Part shown: positions 18,968-29,100 of the stretch, piece by piece | How the letters are laid out: each line of letters starts with the position of its first letter | Numbering within the stretch: position 1 is the first letter of the stretch | Assembly (NCBI RefSeq): GCF_012275375.1 | Contig: NZ_JAAZQJ010000003.1 | Location: 248,001-312,000, forward strand | DNA: 64,000 nt | Origin: Dyella sp. SG609 | GTDB lineage: Bacteria > Pseudomonadota > Gammaproteobacteria > Xanthomonadales > Rhodanobacteraceae | Direction: 5' to 3' | Notes under the pieces: generated by a model | The model's input: the letters and a program-made list of their open reading frames with translations, nothing else | Told to the model about the DNA's origin: nothing | The model's database searches: none | Translations under genes and position numbers: made by a program

Positions 18968-20851
18968 TCAGGCCGAAGCGGCAGCAGCAAACTGGGGAAA
19001 TCGCGCGCGGATCGCGTTGCGTATCCCCGGCAGGTCCAGCCCCGCCATGGTCAGCACTTCCTCGCGGCTGCCGTGTTCCAGATACACGTCGGGCAGGCCC
19101 AGATGCAGGATCGGCAAGGTCACGCCGTGCGCGGCCAGGCACTCGGCCACGCCCGAACCGGCGCCGCCGGCGATGGCGTTGTCTTCCAGGGTGACGAAGG
19201 CTTCGTGCGTTTTGGCCAGCTCCAGGATCATCGCCTCGTCCAGCGGTTTGACGAAGCGCATGTTCACCAGGGTGGCGTCCAGCTCCGCGGCGATCTCCAC
19301 CGCCGGCGCCAGCATCGCGCCGAAGCTGAGCAGGGCCAGGCGGCGGCCGCGGCGGCGCAGTTCCGCCTTGCCCAGCGGCAGCGTGTCCAGTTCCTTGCGC
19401 AGCGCCACGCCGGGGCCGGTGCCGCGCGGATAGCGCACCGCGGCCGGGCCGTCGTAGGCGAAGCCGGTGCTGAGCATCATGCGGCACTCGTTCTCGTCGG
19501 CCGGCGCCATGATCACCATGTTCGGCAGGCAGCGCAGGAACGAAAGATCGAAGCTGCCCGCATGGGTGGCGCCGTCCGGGCCGACCACGCCGGCGCGGTC
19601 GATGGCGAAGGTCACGTCCAGGTTCTGCAGCGCCACGTCGTGGATGGCCTGGTCGTAGGCGCGCTGCAGGAAGGTGGAGTAGATCGCCACCACCGGCTTG
19701 GCACCTTCGCAGGCCATGCCCGCGGCCAGGGTCACCGCGTGTTGCTCGGCGATCGCCACGTCGAAATAGCGCTGCGGGTATTCCTTGGAGAAACGCACCA
19801 GGCCCGAGCCTTCGCGCATGGCCGGGGTGATGCCCAGCAGGCGTTCGTCGGCGGCGGCCTGGTCGCACAGCCAGTCGCTGAAGACGTCGGTGTAGGTCGG
19901 CTTGGCCGGGCCGGACTTCTTCACCAGGCCGGCCTGCGGATCGAACGGGCCGACCGCGTGGTATTCGATCTGCGCCTGCTCGGCCGGGGCATAGCCCTTG
20001 CCCTTGGTGGTGACCACGTGCAGCAGCTGCGGGCCGGGCAGGTCCTTCACCATGCGCAGCGCGTGCAGCAGCTGCGGGATGTTGTGGCCGTCGATCGGGC
20101 CGGTGTAGTGGAAGCCCAGTTCTTCGAACAGCGTGCTGGGCACGAACATGCCCTTGGCGTGCTCTTCCCAGCGCTTGAAGAAGCGGCCGAAGAACGACTG
20201 CTTCGGAATCGCCCGCTTGGCCCGCTCGCGCCAGGCGTTGAGCGTGTGGCTGGCCATGGCGCGGGCCATCATCTTGGTCAGCGCGCCGACGTTCTCGCTG
20301 ATCGACATGCCGTTGTCGTTGAACACGACCAGCATGTTCGGCTCGACGTCGCCGCCGTGGTTGAGCGCCTCGAAGGCCATGCCGGCGGTCATCGCGCCGT
20401 CGCCGATCACCGCCACCACCTTGCGGTTGTCGCCCTTGCGCTGCGCGGCGATGGCCATGCCCAGCGCGGCCGAGATCGAGGTGGACGAGTGGCCGACGCC
20501 GAAGGTGTCGTACTCGCTTTCCTCGCGGCGCGGGAACGGGGCCAGGCCGTCCTTCTTCTTGATCGTGGTAATGCGGTCGCGGCGGCCGGTGAGAATCTTG
20601 TGCGGATAGCACTGATGGCCGACGTCCCAGACCAGCCGGTCGCGCGGCGTGTCGAACACGCGATGCAGCGCCACGGTCAGCTCGACCACGCCCAGCCCCG
20701 CCCCGAAATGCCCGCCCGAGCTGGCCACGGACTCGATCAGGTACTGGCGCAGCTCATCGGCGACGGCCGGCAGGTCCTCGTCGGAGACGCGGCGCAGGTC
20801 GGCCGGCGTCTCGATGGCCGCCAGGTGGGAAAACCGGGTAGGAATATTCAT
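18968..20851 (-). CDS. dxs: 1-deoxy-D-xylulose-5-phosphate synthase
   Basis: First enzyme of the non-mevalonate (MEP) isoprenoid pathway; condenses pyruvate and glyceraldehyde 3-phosphate using thiamine diphosphate. The product is 627 residues, the usual length. It has the catalytic-His region [11 protein letters not shown] (44-54), the [14 protein letters not shown] segment and the ThDP motif GDGAMTAG...NDN (150-180). The transketolase C-domain FVTLEDN is also present. I chose the ATG at 20851 ([16 protein letters not shown]), where family similarity begins, although the frame stays open further upstream. It also feeds thiamine and pyridoxal synthesis. Confidence 0.96.
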   Translation of the reverse strand: MNIPTRFSHLAAIETPADLRRVSDEDLPAVADELRQYLIESVASSGGHFGAGLGVVELTVALHRVFDTPRDRLVWDVGHQCYPHKILTGRRDRITTIKKKDGLAPFPRREESEYDTFGVGHSSTSISAALGMAIAAQRKGDNRKVVAVIGDGAMTAGMAFEALNHGGDVEPNMLVVFNDNGMSISENVGALTKMMARAMASHTLNAWRERAKRAIPKQSFFGRFFKRWEEHAKGMFVPSTLFEELGFHYTGPIDGHNIPQLLHALRMVKDLPGPQLLHVVTTKGKGYAPAEQAQIEYHAVGPFDPQAGLVKKSGPAKPTYTDVFSDWLCDQAAADERLLGITPAMREGSGLVRFSKEYPQRYFDVAIAEQHAVTLAAGMACEGAKPVVAIYSTFLQRAYDQAIHDVALQNLDVTFAIDRAGVVGPDGATHAGSFDLSFLRCLPNMVIMAPADENECRMMLSTGFAYDGPAAVRYPRGTGPGVALRKELDTLPLGKAELRRRGRRLALLSFGAMLAPAVEIAAELDATLVNMRFVKPLDEAMILELAKTHEAFVTLEDNAIAGGAGSGVAECLAAHGVTLPILHLGLPDVYLEHGSREEVLTMAGLDLPGIRNAIRARFPQFAAAASA

Positions 20852-20999
20852 AGCTGCGTATTGTTGAACCAGCCGGGGGGCGGGGCAAGGGCAGGACCGT
20901 GAAAGAAAGCTGTCCGAGGGGTTTGGCCCGGGGCCGATCTCACGCCGTGCCGACGCCGCGGCGGCCAGTGTGGTTCCGTTCAAGCTGAAGGAGCCTGTG

Positions 21000-21470
21000 A
21001 TGAGCCGACAGACGGCATTCCGCCGCTTCGCCGAGGCCACCGCCCACTACGCCGGCAAGCCGGCGGCCTTCCTGCTGGCGGTGCTGCTGATCGCCGGCTG
21101 GGCGGCTACCGGCCCGATCTTTCACTTCAACGACACCTGGCAGCTGGTGATCAATACCGGCACCACCATCATCACCTTCCTGATGGTGTTCCTGATCCAG
21201 AGCACCCAGAACCGCGACACCGCGGCCCTGCAGATCAAGCTGGACGAGCTGATCTGCAGCAGCAAGGCGCACAACGCCTTGCTGAACCTGGAAAACCTGG
21301 ACGACCAGCAGCTGGAGCGCATCCGCCGCCATTACGCCCGCCTGGCTGAGAGCGCCCGCGACGACCTCAGCCAGTTCGAGGAAGTGGTGGAGGAGGCGCG
21401 GGAGCAAGCGAAGGGCCGCCGCCAGGGCCTCAGCCCATCAGGTGGCGGCGGTCGCGCGGCAGGTGGCTGA
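21000..21470 (+). CDS. Low-affinity iron permease-family small membrane protein
   Basis: A 156-residue protein with two hydrophobic helices (about 27-48 and 56-77). A conserved [20 protein letters not shown] segment follows, the hallmark of the Fet4-like 'low affinity iron permease' family (PF04120). The C-terminal third is a charged helix. Iron transport by the small bacterial members is not well established, so the function is tentative. The ATG at 21000 has GAAGGAG upstream. The gene converges on and overlaps the HNH gene by 41 bases, so its C-terminal tail is constrained by both frames. Confidence 0.8.
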   Translation: MSRQTAFRRFAEATAHYAGKPAAFLLAVLLIAGWAATGPIFHFNDTWQLVINTGTTIITFLMVFLIQSTQNRDTAALQIKLDELICSSKAHNALLNLENLDDQQLERIRRHYARLAESARDDLSQFEEVVEEAREQAKGRRQGLSPSGGGGRAAGG

Positions 21471-22053
21471 CCAGGAATTCCATCTGGTCGGCCAGGATGT
21501 TGCGGTTGGACAGGATCAGGTGTTCCACCCAGCTCGGGCGGTACGGCACGGCCAGCAGCGGCATGTTGGCCTGCTGCGGGGTGCGGTTGCTCTTCTTGAG
21601 ATTGCAGGCCAGGCAGGCGCTGACCACGTTCTCCCACTCGTCCTTGCCCTTCTTGGAGATCGGCAGCACGTGGTCGCGGGTCAGCTCGCCGCGGCTGAAG
21701 TGGTCGCCGCAGTACAGGCAGATATAGCGATCGCGGGCGAACAGGGCGGTATTGGTCAGGGTCGGCGCCGGGTCCACCGCGTGCTCGCGGCAGTGGCCGG
21801 AACTGGCCACGATCGGGTGCAGCTGCAGCGAGCTGCGCCGGCCCAGGTCACGGTTGTGGCCGCCGTAGACGGTCAGGCAGGGGTCGCCCAGGGTCCAGGC
21901 GACGGCGTCGCGGACGTACAGGCAGACGGCGTCCTGCCAGCTGATCCAGTCGAGAATGCGGCCCGCCGCGTCCAGGGAGAGGATGCGGGTCGAATGCAGA
22001 TCGGCGACCTTTCCTGGTCCGTCGATCAGCCGCATGGGAACTTCCATCGGCAT
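21430..22053 (-). CDS. HNH endonuclease-family protein
   Basis: A 207-residue protein with a zinc-stabilised HNH domain: CLYC (Cys112, Cys115), RDHVLP (His128), the Asn of EWENVV (Asn142) and CLAC (Cys147, Cys150). The first 100 residues are of the kind found in solitary HNH proteins common in gammaproteobacteria, whose substrate is unknown. No restriction-methylation partner, toxin domain or mobile-element context is present. The start is at 22053 with AAGGACGG upstream. It overlaps the end of the iron-permease-like gene on the opposite strand. Confidence 0.85.
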   Translation of the reverse strand: MPMEVPMRLIDGPGKVADLHSTRILSLDAAGRILDWISWQDAVCLYVRDAVAWTLGDPCLTVYGGHNRDLGRRSSLQLHPIVASSGHCREHAVDPAPTLTNTALFARDRYICLYCGDHFSRGELTRDHVLPISKKGKDEWENVVSACLACNLKKSNRTPQQANMPLLAVPYRPSWVEHLILSNRNILADQMEFLVSHLPRDRRHLMG

Positions 22054-22191
22054 GTGTTCCGTCCTTCAAGGCGACTCGAGGAGCGTCCGGCGTTGCATAG
22101 GCGCTGGTTCGCCCGAGCATAAACCATGTTTCGTTGCAAAATGCGTGCAAATGCCTGTCGCCGCTGAAAAGTCGGCCTCCGGAGCGGCCTA

Positions 22192-22222
22192 TTTACGCTT
22201 CGCCGCGGGCCTGCGATATAGT
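22192..22222 (+). promoter_or_regulatory. Putative promoter and structured leader of the SapC-family gene
   Basis: TTTACG or TTACGC (22192-22198) and TATAGT (22217-22222) with an 18-19-base spacer form a good sigma-70 promoter. The roughly 80-base leader that follows can form small hairpins (ACCCG/CGGGT at 22239-22252; GGGT/ACCC at 22269-22280) before the GTG start. No known riboswitch was recognised. Confidence 0.45.
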
Positions 22223-22307
22223 GCCCATTCATCTGTAGACCCGACGCCGGGTTTGGGAGGGGAAGCCTGGGTGGCGACCCCGGCACGGCGGGGCAGAGGT
22301 AAACGAC

Positions 22308-23066
22308 GTGGCTGAAGTTCTTTTCTACGAGCGCCCGGTGCCGCTCAACCGTACCCAACACAAGGATCTGCGCCTGAAGGGCATCCCGAGCCTGCGTTTC
22401 GCGGCCGGCGTGCACTCGGTGCCGCTGACCGGCGTGGAATTCCCCGCCGCGGCGCGTGACCTGCCGATCCTGTTCGCCGGCAGCAGCATGGAAGAAGCCG
22501 GCCCGATGGCCCTGCTGGGCCTGCGCCAGAACGAGAACCTGTTCGTCGACGCCGACGGCCAGTGGGCAGCCAACACCTACGTGCCGGCCTTCGTGCGCCG
22601 CTATCCGTTCGTGCTGGCCGAAAAGCCGGCAGGCGAGGAAGGCGACGACTTCACCGTGTTCCTGGACGAGGCCTACGAAGGCTTCGGCAGCGACGAGGGC
22701 GAGCGCCTGTTCCAGGAAGACGGCACCGACAGCGAGATGCTGAAGAACGCCGTGAACTTCCTCGGCGAATTCCAGCAGCACGTGGGCCGCACGCAGTGGT
22801 TCATGGAGCAGATCCGCAAGCACGACCTGCTCGAGCCGCGCAACATCCGCCTGGAGAAGGACGGCAAGGCGATCAACCTCAACGGCCTGTACGTGGTCAG
22901 CGAGGAGAAGTTGCGCAAGCTCGACGCCAAGACCGCGCAGGAATTCCTGCAGGAAGGCGTGTTCGGCTGGATTTACGCGCACCTGCTGTCGCTGTCCAAC
23001 ATCGACCGCGTGGCGCAGCGCCTGGACCAGCTCGAGCAGGTCGAGAGCAAGTCCACCAGGAACTGA
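22308..23066 (+). CDS. SapC-family protein
   Basis: A 252-residue protein matching the SapC family (PF07277), with the typical opening LFYERPVPLN and the later RYPFVLAEKP and FLGEFQQHVGRTQWF segments. The family is named after an S-layer-linked Campylobacter locus, and its molecular role is unknown. In xanthomonads homologues often lie near TonB-dependent receptor genes, but here the gene stands alone. It has no signal peptide or membrane segment. The start is GTG at 22308 with AGAGG upstream. A strong terminator follows. Confidence 0.85.
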   Translation: MAEVLFYERPVPLNRTQHKDLRLKGIPSLRFAAGVHSVPLTGVEFPAAARDLPILFAGSSMEEAGPMALLGLRQNENLFVDADGQWAANTYVPAFVRRYPFVLAEKPAGEEGDDFTVFLDEAYEGFGSDEGERLFQEDGTDSEMLKNAVNFLGEFQQHVGRTQWFMEQIRKHDLLEPRNIRLEKDGKAINLNGLYVVSEEKLRKLDAKTAQEFLQEGVFGWIYAHLLSLSNIDRVAQRLDQLEQVESKSTRN

Positions 23067-23085
23067 GCGCGCTTGCGCGATCGAG

Positions 23086-23116
23086 AAAACGGCGCCCTCG
23101 CGGCGCCGTTTTTTTT
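23086..23116 (+). terminator. Terminator of the SapC-family gene
   Basis: AACGGCGCC/GGCGCCGTT with a short loop, followed by eight T. Confidence 0.9.
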
Positions 23117-23165
23117 GGCGGCGCATCTAAGCGGCCACTAAGGCCCTGCCGGGAAGATGCGCGGC

Positions 23166-24566
23166 ATGCGACATGCTCTGTTACGCGCCCTCGGCGCCAT
23201 CGTCCTGGCCGCGCTCGCCGGTTGCGCGCATTACCAGGCGCGGCCCATCGATCCCGCCGCCACCGCCGCGCAGTGGCAGGCCCGCCGCCTGGACGATCCG
23301 GCGCTGGCCGCGCGCCTCGCTCCCGCCGTGGCCTGGCCGCCCGCGCGCTACGGGCGCGGCGAACTGCTGCTCGCCGCGCTGGTGCTCAATCCCGACCTTG
23401 CCGAAGCGCGCGCGCATCTGGCCGAAGCGGATGCCGCGGTGCGCACCACCAAGGCCTGGCCCAATCCTTCGGTGAACCTGGCGCTGGAGCGCTATGCGCA
23501 GGACCAGGCCGGCAGCAGTCCCTGGCTGTGGGGCGTCAGCACCAACTGGCTGATCGACACCGCCGTGCGCCGCCGCTTGCGCGCCGATCTGGCCGACGCC
23601 GGCGTGCGCGGCGCGCGGATCGACTACGCCGAGAAGGTGTGGGAAGTGCGCCGCACGCTGCGCACCGCGCTGGCCGACCTGCTGCTGGGCGAGCGCCAGC
23701 ACGCACTGGCCGAAGATGCGGTGGCCAAGGCAGCCGCGCTGCAAGCCGCGCAGGAACGCCGCCGCGCCCTGGGCGAAGCGGTGCCGGCGGACGTATTGCA
23801 GGTGGCGCTGGTGCTCGCGCAGGCGCGCGATGCCTCGGCTACGGCGGCGCAGCGCGTAGCCGATGCGCGTGCGCGCCTGGCCCGCGCCGTCGGCGTGCCG
23901 GTGCATGCCTTGGATGGCGTCGTACTGGCGTGGGACGGCCTCGAATCACCGCCAGCTCTTTCCGCCACGCAACTCGATCAACTGGCGACCCAGGCGCGCC
24001 TCTCGCGCCCCGACCTGGAACGCGCCCTTGTCGACTACGCCGCGCGCGAAACGGAACTGCGCCAGCAGGTGCGCATGCAATACCCGCAGATCAGCATCGG
24101 CCCCGGCTACACCTACGACCACGGCGTGCGCAAACTGCAGTTCAACCTCGGCGCCACGCTGCCGCTGTTCGATCAGAACCAGGGGCCGATCGCCGAAGCC
24201 GAAGCGCGGCGCGAAGCCGCCGGCCGCCACGTCGAAGCCGTACAGGCCGGCATCGACAGCGAGATCGAAGGCACCACCGCGAAACTGGCCGCCGCACGCC
24301 AGGCGCTGGATGCCGCCACGCACGGCCGCGGCGCCGCCGAACGCCTGCAGCAGCAGACCGCCGCCGGCTATGCGCACGGCGAGGACGACCGCCTCGCCGT
24401 GCTCAACGCGCAACTGGCCACCGCCACCGCTGCACAGGCGCAGCTCGCCGCCGCCGACCAGGCCCAGCAAGCGCTGGGCGCGCTGGAAGACGCCGTGCGC
24501 ACACCGCTGGAAGGCAACGAGGCCGAGCTGCTGCGCGCAGCCGGCCATGCTGGAGATACCCCATGA
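23166..24566 (+). CDS. Outer-membrane efflux lipoprotein, TolC/CusC type
   Basis: A 466-residue outer-membrane channel subunit of an RND efflux pump. The N-terminus MRHALLRALGAIVLAALAGC is a lipoprotein signal with the lipid-anchored Cys at residue 20. Two outer-membrane-efflux repeats follow (about 60-240 and 265-450), with long Ala-rich coiled-coil helices, and SIGPGYTYDHG is a typical beta-strand segment. An ATG at 23157 is also possible, but the GGGAAG there leaves no spacing, so I prefer 23166. It is the first gene of a three-gene operon and shares an ATGA with the adaptor gene. Confidence 0.88.
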   Translation: MRHALLRALGAIVLAALAGCAHYQARPIDPAATAAQWQARRLDDPALAARLAPAVAWPPARYGRGELLLAALVLNPDLAEARAHLAEADAAVRTTKAWPNPSVNLALERYAQDQAGSSPWLWGVSTNWLIDTAVRRRLRADLADAGVRGARIDYAEKVWEVRRTLRTALADLLLGERQHALAEDAVAKAAALQAAQERRRALGEAVPADVLQVALVLAQARDASATAAQRVADARARLARAVGVPVHALDGVVLAWDGLESPPALSATQLDQLATQARLSRPDLERALVDYAARETELRQQVRMQYPQISIGPGYTYDHGVRKLQFNLGATLPLFDQNQGPIAEAEARREAAGRHVEAVQAGIDSEIEGTTAKLAAARQALDAATHGRGAAERLQQQTAAGYAHGEDDRLAVLNAQLATATAAQAQLAAADQAQQALGALEDAVRTPLEGNEAELLRAAGHAGDTP

Positions 24567-25471
24567 ACGCCGTTCGCTCCTTGCTGCTGGCAGCATCGCT
24601 TGCACTGGCCGCCGCCGATGCCGCAGCGACCGAAGTGGATGCCGCCACGCAGAACCGCCTCGGTCTCGCGCTGGTCGAACTGCGCGTCGCGCAGGCGCCG
24701 GTCGAGCTGGCGGCTGCCGCGGAAGTGCTGGATCCATCCACGCTGGCAAAGGCCGCCGACGATATCGCCGCGCTGCAGGCCACGGCCGACGCCTCGAACG
24801 CGGAAGCGCGCCGCGTGCAGGCGCTGTTCGCGGCCGACGGCAATATGTCGCGCAAGGCGGTGGAAGCGGCGCGCGCGCAGGCCGCGGTCGACCAGGCGAA
24901 GCTGCAGCAGGCTCGCACCCAGTTGCGCATGGATTGGGGCAGCGCCATTGCCGCGCTCGATGCGCACGCGCTGCATGCGCGCGCGGAAAGCCTGCTCGAT
25001 GGCCGCACGGCCTGGCTCAAGGCCGAGCCGCTCGCCGCGCCCGCGCCCGGATTCCAGGCCGCCGGCGCACAGCTGGGCGATGTCGCCGCGCACGTGCTCG
25101 GACCGCTGCCGCGCAGCACCTCGGGTCTTGCCGGTGGCTGGCTGCTCGAAGCGCCGGGTGCGGGCCTGATGCCTGGCATGGCGCTCACCGCGCGGCTGCG
25201 TGGCGCGGCGGCCGGCGCCGCGGGCGTGCTGCTGCCGCGCAGCGCGGTGGTGCGCTGGAACGGCGTGTCCTGGGCTTATATCGCCACCGATGCCACGCAC
25301 TTCGAACGCCGTGCGGTGAGCGCGCTGGCGATTACGGCGGACGGCTGGATCGTCGGCGCACCGTTCAAGGCCGGCGAGAAAGCGGTGGCGCGCGGCGCGG
25401 AAACGCTGATCGCGCTCGATGCCGCGCCCGTTCCCGCGGCCGCCGACGCAGGCAAGCCGGGCGACGACTGA
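24563..25471 (+). CDS. Short periplasmic adaptor of the RND pump
   Basis: A 302-residue membrane-fusion-type protein: signal peptide (about 1-22), a helical hairpin with heptad-like Ala/Gln pattern (about 60-125), then beta-barrel and membrane-proximal-like segments (about 175-290). Typical CusB/CzcB adaptors are about 400 residues. The N-terminal lipoyl half and any metal-binding Met/His region are missing or very reduced. The ATG overlaps the stop of the channel gene, and the pump gene starts 3 bases after its stop. The assignment rests mainly on position and general pattern. Confidence 0.7.
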   Translation: MNAVRSLLLAASLALAAADAAATEVDAATQNRLGLALVELRVAQAPVELAAAAEVLDPSTLAKAADDIAALQATADASNAEARRVQALFAADGNMSRKAVEAARAQAAVDQAKLQQARTQLRMDWGSAIAALDAHALHARAESLLDGRTAWLKAEPLAAPAPGFQAAGAQLGDVAAHVLGPLPRSTSGLAGGWLLEAPGAGLMPGMALTARLRGAAAGAAGVLLPRSAVVRWNGVSWAYIATDATHFERRAVSALAITADGWIVGAPFKAGEKAVARGAETLIALDAAPVPAAADAGKPGDD

Positions 25472-25474
25472 ACC

Positions 25475-28400
25475 ATGCTGACTTTTATCGTCCGCGGCGC
25501 CCTGCGCCATCCATGGTGGATCGCGCTGCTCGCCACGCTGCTGCTCGTGGTCGGCGTCGCCCATCTGCGCACCGCGCGCTACGACGTGTTTCCCGACTTC
25601 GTGCCGGCCGAACTCACCATCCAGGTCGAGTCGCCCGGCTTCACCGCGCTGCAGGTGGAGCAGCGCGTCACGCAGCCGATCGAGAACGCCGTCAACGGCG
25701 GCACCGACGTCGACGTGGTGCGCTCGCAGTCGATCCAGGGCCTGGCCGTCATCACGGTGGTCTTCAAGGAAGGCAGCGATCCGTTCCGCGACCGCCAGCT
25801 GCTGGCCGAGCGCATCGCCGAAGCATCCGCGCGCCTGCCGCAGGGCGTGCAGGCGCCGACCATCAGCCCGATGGTGTCCTCCACCATGGACCTGCTGAAG
25901 TTCGGCCTGCTCAGCGACAAGCTCGATCCGCTCGCCTTGCGCTCGCTCGCCGACTGGACGGTGAAGCCGCGCCTGCTGGCGGTGGCTGGCGTGGCCGACG
26001 CCACCGTGTTCGGTGGCGGCGTGCGCGAGTGGCAGGTGCGCGTGCATCCGGATCGGCTGGCCGCCTTCGGATTGACGCTGGAAGACGTGCGAGCGGCTGC
26101 CGCGGCGGCAAGCGGCGTGCGTGGCGCAGGCTATGTGGACACGCCGGCGCAGCGCGTCGTGCTGGAAGCCGATGGCACGCTCGCCACGCCAACCCAGCTC
26201 GGCCAGGCGGTGATCACGCAGCACGCGGGGCGCAACGTCACGCTCGCCGATGTGGCGGATGTCGCCGAGCAGGCCGCGCCTGCCTTCGGCGATTCGCGCA
26301 TCATGGCCAGGCCCGGCGTGCTGGTCGCACTGAACAGCCAGTACGGCGCCAATACGCTGGAAGTCACCCACGCGGTGGAAGCCGCGCTGGACGAACTCAA
26401 GCCGATGCTCGCCGCGCAGGGCGTGACCCTGGTGCCCGCGCTGCATCGCCCGGCCACCTTCGTGGAAGTGGCGCTGGCCCGTATGCGCGGCGCGCTGCTG
26501 CTCGGCGCGGTGCTGGTGCTGGCCGTGCTGGTGCTGTTCCTGCGCGACTGGCGCACCGCGCTGATCTCCTTCTTCAGCATTCCGCTGTCGCTCGCCTTCG
26601 CCGTCATGGTGTTTCCGTGGTTCGGCTGGACCATCAACACCATGACCCTGGGCGGCCTGGCGGTGGCGCTGGGCGTGGTGGTGGACGACGCCATCATCGA
26701 CGTGGAGAACGTGATGCGCCGCCTGCGCCGCGCCGGCTCCACCGCGGTGCGTGCGGAAGTGATCCTCGACGCTTCGCTGGAAGTGCGCCGTCCGGTGGTG
26801 CTGGCCACCGTGGTGGTCGGGCTGGTGTTCCTGCCCATCCTGCTGCTGCCCGGCCTGCAGGGCAGTTTCTTCGCGCCGCTGGCCGGCGCCTTCCTGCTGG
26901 CGACGTTCGCCTCGCTGCTGGTGGCGCTCACGGTGACGCCCGCGCTGTGCCTGTTGCTGCTGCGCGCCGACCGCCGCCATCGCGAGCCGCGCTGGCTCAA
27001 GCGCGCCAAGCTGGCGCAGCACCGGCTGCTGGAGCGCGCGCTGCCGCATGGCCGCGCGTGGTTGATCGGCGCCTTGCTGCTGGGCGCGGCGGCGGTGGCG
27101 GTGCTGCCGCTGTTCGGCGCGGCGCTGCTGCCGGAATTCCGCGAAGGGCATTTTGTGATCCAGCTGCAGGGGCCTGGCGGCACCTCGCTGGAGGAGATGG
27201 CGCGCATCGGCGAGCACATGGGCAAGGACGTGCTGGCGATTCCCGGCGTGGCCACCGTATCGCAGCAGGTCGGCCGCGCCGAAGCGGTGCAGGACACCTG
27301 GCCGCCGAATCAGAGCGAATTCCACGTCGAGCTGAAGCCGGGCCTGGGCGCGGCCGATCAGGTGCGCATCGAAACCGCGTTGAAGAACGTGGTGGATGGC
27401 TATCCGGGTTTCAGCGGCGAGGTGGTGACCTTCCTCGGCGACCGCATCGGCGAATCGCTGTCCGGCGAAACCGCGCCGGTGACGATCAGCATCTACGGCA
27501 ACGACCTGGATACGCTCGACCGGCTCGCCGACAAGGTGAAGCAGTCGATGCAGTCTGTGCCCGGCAACGGCAGCGTGCGCTTATCCGATACGCCCACCGT
27601 GCCGACCCTGCGTATCGCACCGCAAGCGGAACGCCTCGCCGCCTACGGCCTGCGTATGGCCGACGTGCTCGATGCGGTGGCCGCCGCACACCAGGGCGTG
27701 GTGGCGGGCGAAGTGTTCGACGGGGTGCAGCCGATCGCCGTGCGCCTGCGGCTCGATCCTTCGGCGCAGCGCGATCCGGAGACGGTGGGCCAGCTGCTGC
27801 TGCGCAGTCCCGCCGGACGCAACGTGCCGCTGTCCGCCGTGGCCGATACCGACCTGCTCGAAGGCCGCGCCAACGTGCTGCACGAAGGCGGCCGCCGCCG
27901 GCTGGTGCTGGCGGTGTATCCGGCCACCGCCGACGTGGTCGGCTTCGTCGACCAGGCGCGCGCCGCGCTTGCGAAGAGTGTGCCGCTGCCGGCCGGCTAT
28001 TACCTCGAATTCGGCGGCACCGCCGAAGGCGCTGCGCAGGCGCGCCACGACCTGCTGCTGCATGGCGGGCTGGCCGGCGTGGGCATCGTCGCGCTGCTGC
28101 TCGCCGCGTTTCCGGACCGGCGCAGCGTGGCCCTGGTGCTGGCCAACGTGCCGTTCGCGCTGGTGGGCGGCGTGATCGCCGCGGGCCTGGCCGGCGGCGT
28201 GCTGTCGATCGGTGCGCTGGTGGGTTTCGTCACGCTGTTCGGCATCTCCGCGCGCAACAGCATCATGCTGGTCTCGCACTACGAGCACCTGGTGAGCGTG
28301 GAGGGCGCGCACTGGAATCGCCACACCGTGCTGCGCGGCGCGCGCGAGCGGCTGACGCCGATCCTGATGACCGCCCTGGTGACCGCGCTGGGCCTGCTGC

Positions 28401-28549
28401 CGCTGGCGCTGGGCAACGGCGAACCGGGACGCGAGGTGGAGGGGCCGATGGCGATCGTGATCCTCGGCGGCCTGGCCAGCTCCACCGTGCTCAACCTGCT
28501 GGTGCTGCCGGCGCTGGCCGGGCGCTATCTGCGCCTGGCCAGGCCGTAG
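25475..28549 (+). CDS. RND efflux permease, CzcA/CusA (heavy-metal) type
   Basis: A 1024-residue inner-membrane proton-driven pump with the usual 12-helix RND layout and two large periplasmic loops. The fourth membrane helix carries the proton-relay motif GGLAVALGVVVDDAIIDVEN (residues 393-412, acidic residues Asp404, Asp405, Glu411), in the HME style rather than the drug-exporting AcrB style. An early DVFPDFVPAELTIQ segment also fits HME pumps. The substrate cannot be read from sequence: no Met-rich copper relay or His-rich metal loop was noticed. It ends 3 bases from the convergent GNAT gene. Confidence 0.9.
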   Translation: MLTFIVRGALRHPWWIALLATLLLVVGVAHLRTARYDVFPDFVPAELTIQVESPGFTALQVEQRVTQPIENAVNGGTDVDVVRSQSIQGLAVITVVFKEGSDPFRDRQLLAERIAEASARLPQGVQAPTISPMVSSTMDLLKFGLLSDKLDPLALRSLADWTVKPRLLAVAGVADATVFGGGVREWQVRVHPDRLAAFGLTLEDVRAAAAAASGVRGAGYVDTPAQRVVLEADGTLATPTQLGQAVITQHAGRNVTLADVADVAEQAAPAFGDSRIMARPGVLVALNSQYGANTLEVTHAVEAALDELKPMLAAQGVTLVPALHRPATFVEVALARMRGALLLGAVLVLAVLVLFLRDWRTALISFFSIPLSLAFAVMVFPWFGWTINTMTLGGLAVALGVVVDDAIIDVENVMRRLRRAGSTAVRAEVILDASLEVRRPVVLATVVVGLVFLPILLLPGLQGSFFAPLAGAFLLATFASLLVALTVTPALCLLLLRADRRHREPRWLKRAKLAQHRLLERALPHGRAWLIGALLLGAAAVAVLPLFGAALLPEFREGHFVIQLQGPGGTSLEEMARIGEHMGKDVLAIPGVATVSQQVGRAEAVQDTWPPNQSEFHVELKPGLGAADQVRIETALKNVVDGYPGFSGEVVTFLGDRIGESLSGETAPVTISIYGNDLDTLDRLADKVKQSMQSVPGNGSVRLSDTPTVPTLRIAPQAERLAAYGLRMADVLDAVAAAHQGVVAGEVFDGVQPIAVRLRLDPSAQRDPETVGQLLLRSPAGRNVPLSAVADTDLLEGRANVLHEGGRRRLVLAVYPATADVVGFVDQARAALAKSVPLPAGYYLEFGGTAEGAAQARHDLLLHGGLAGVGIVALLLAAFPDRRSVALVLANVPFALVGGVIAAGLAGGVLSIGALVGFVTLFGISARNSIMLVSHYEHLVSVEGAHWNRHTVLRGARERLTPILMTALVTALGLLPLALGNGEPGREVEGPMAIVILGGLASSTVLNLLVLPALAGRYLRLARP

Positions 28550-28552
28550 CGT

Positions 28553-29026
28553 TCAGCGCACCGGCTTGGCCAGGCGCAGCAGGTCGGCGCCGTAGCCGGC
28601 TTCCTCGTAGATCTTGCGCGCGCGCTCGTTGCCGGGGAACACGGCCAGGGTGATCAGGTGGCAGCGGTGTTCGCGCGCCCAGGTTTCGGCGTGGTCGAGC
28701 AGGGCGCGGCCGACGCCCTGGCCTTCGTGGGTCTGCGCGACGGCGAGGTCGGAGATGTGGCAGTTCACGCGCCCGGTGAAGTAGTCCTGGGTCTTCTGCA
28801 GGTGGACGAAGCCGACCGGGTGGCCGTCTTCGTCTTCGGCGACGAACAGGAAGCTGTTGGCGGGTTGTTCTTCCAGGTGGCGCGAGAGGTCCTTGCGGAT
28901 GCCGTCGATGCATTCGTGGCGTTTGCGCCAGTTCGGCAGGTGGAAATCGACGAAGCGGGGGACCAGGCCGAGGATGAAGTCGTCGTCGTCTTCGGCTAGA
29001 CGGATCAGGAACGAGGGGTCGCTCAT
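28553..29026 (-). CDS. GNAT-family N-acetyltransferase
   Basis: A 157-residue single-domain acetyltransferase. The acetyl-CoA-binding motif A appears as ISDLAVAQTHEGQGVGRALL (about 91-110), and motif B as FPGNERARKIYEEAGY near the C-terminus. The substrate is unknown. The ATG at 29026 begins MSDPSFLIRLAEDDD. The gene is a single unit on the minus strand, convergent with the RND pump gene. The region behind it (29027-29590) is a repeat cluster. Confidence 0.88.
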   Translation of the reverse strand: MSDPSFLIRLAEDDDDFILGLVPRFVDFHLPNWRKRHECIDGIRKDLSRHLEEQPANSFLFVAEDEDGHPVGFVHLQKTQDYFTGRVNCHISDLAVAQTHEGQGVGRALLDHAETWAREHRCHLITLAVFPGNERARKIYEEAGYGADLLRLAKPVR

Positions 29027-29100
29027 GCGCTTGGGCGTGTTGGGGGCCGGGGGTCGGTTCTACACCCGGAGTGTGGGTGGGCGGAAGTACCGCCCGGGGG

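Noticed and set aside
22223-22307. Riboswitch in the leader of the SapC-family gene
   Set aside because: Only small generic GC hairpins; no known aptamer core could be matched by eye.
23863-28653. 1596-codon plus-strand frame across the RND operon
   Set aside because: Arg/Ala-rich out-of-frame shadow spanning three real genes.
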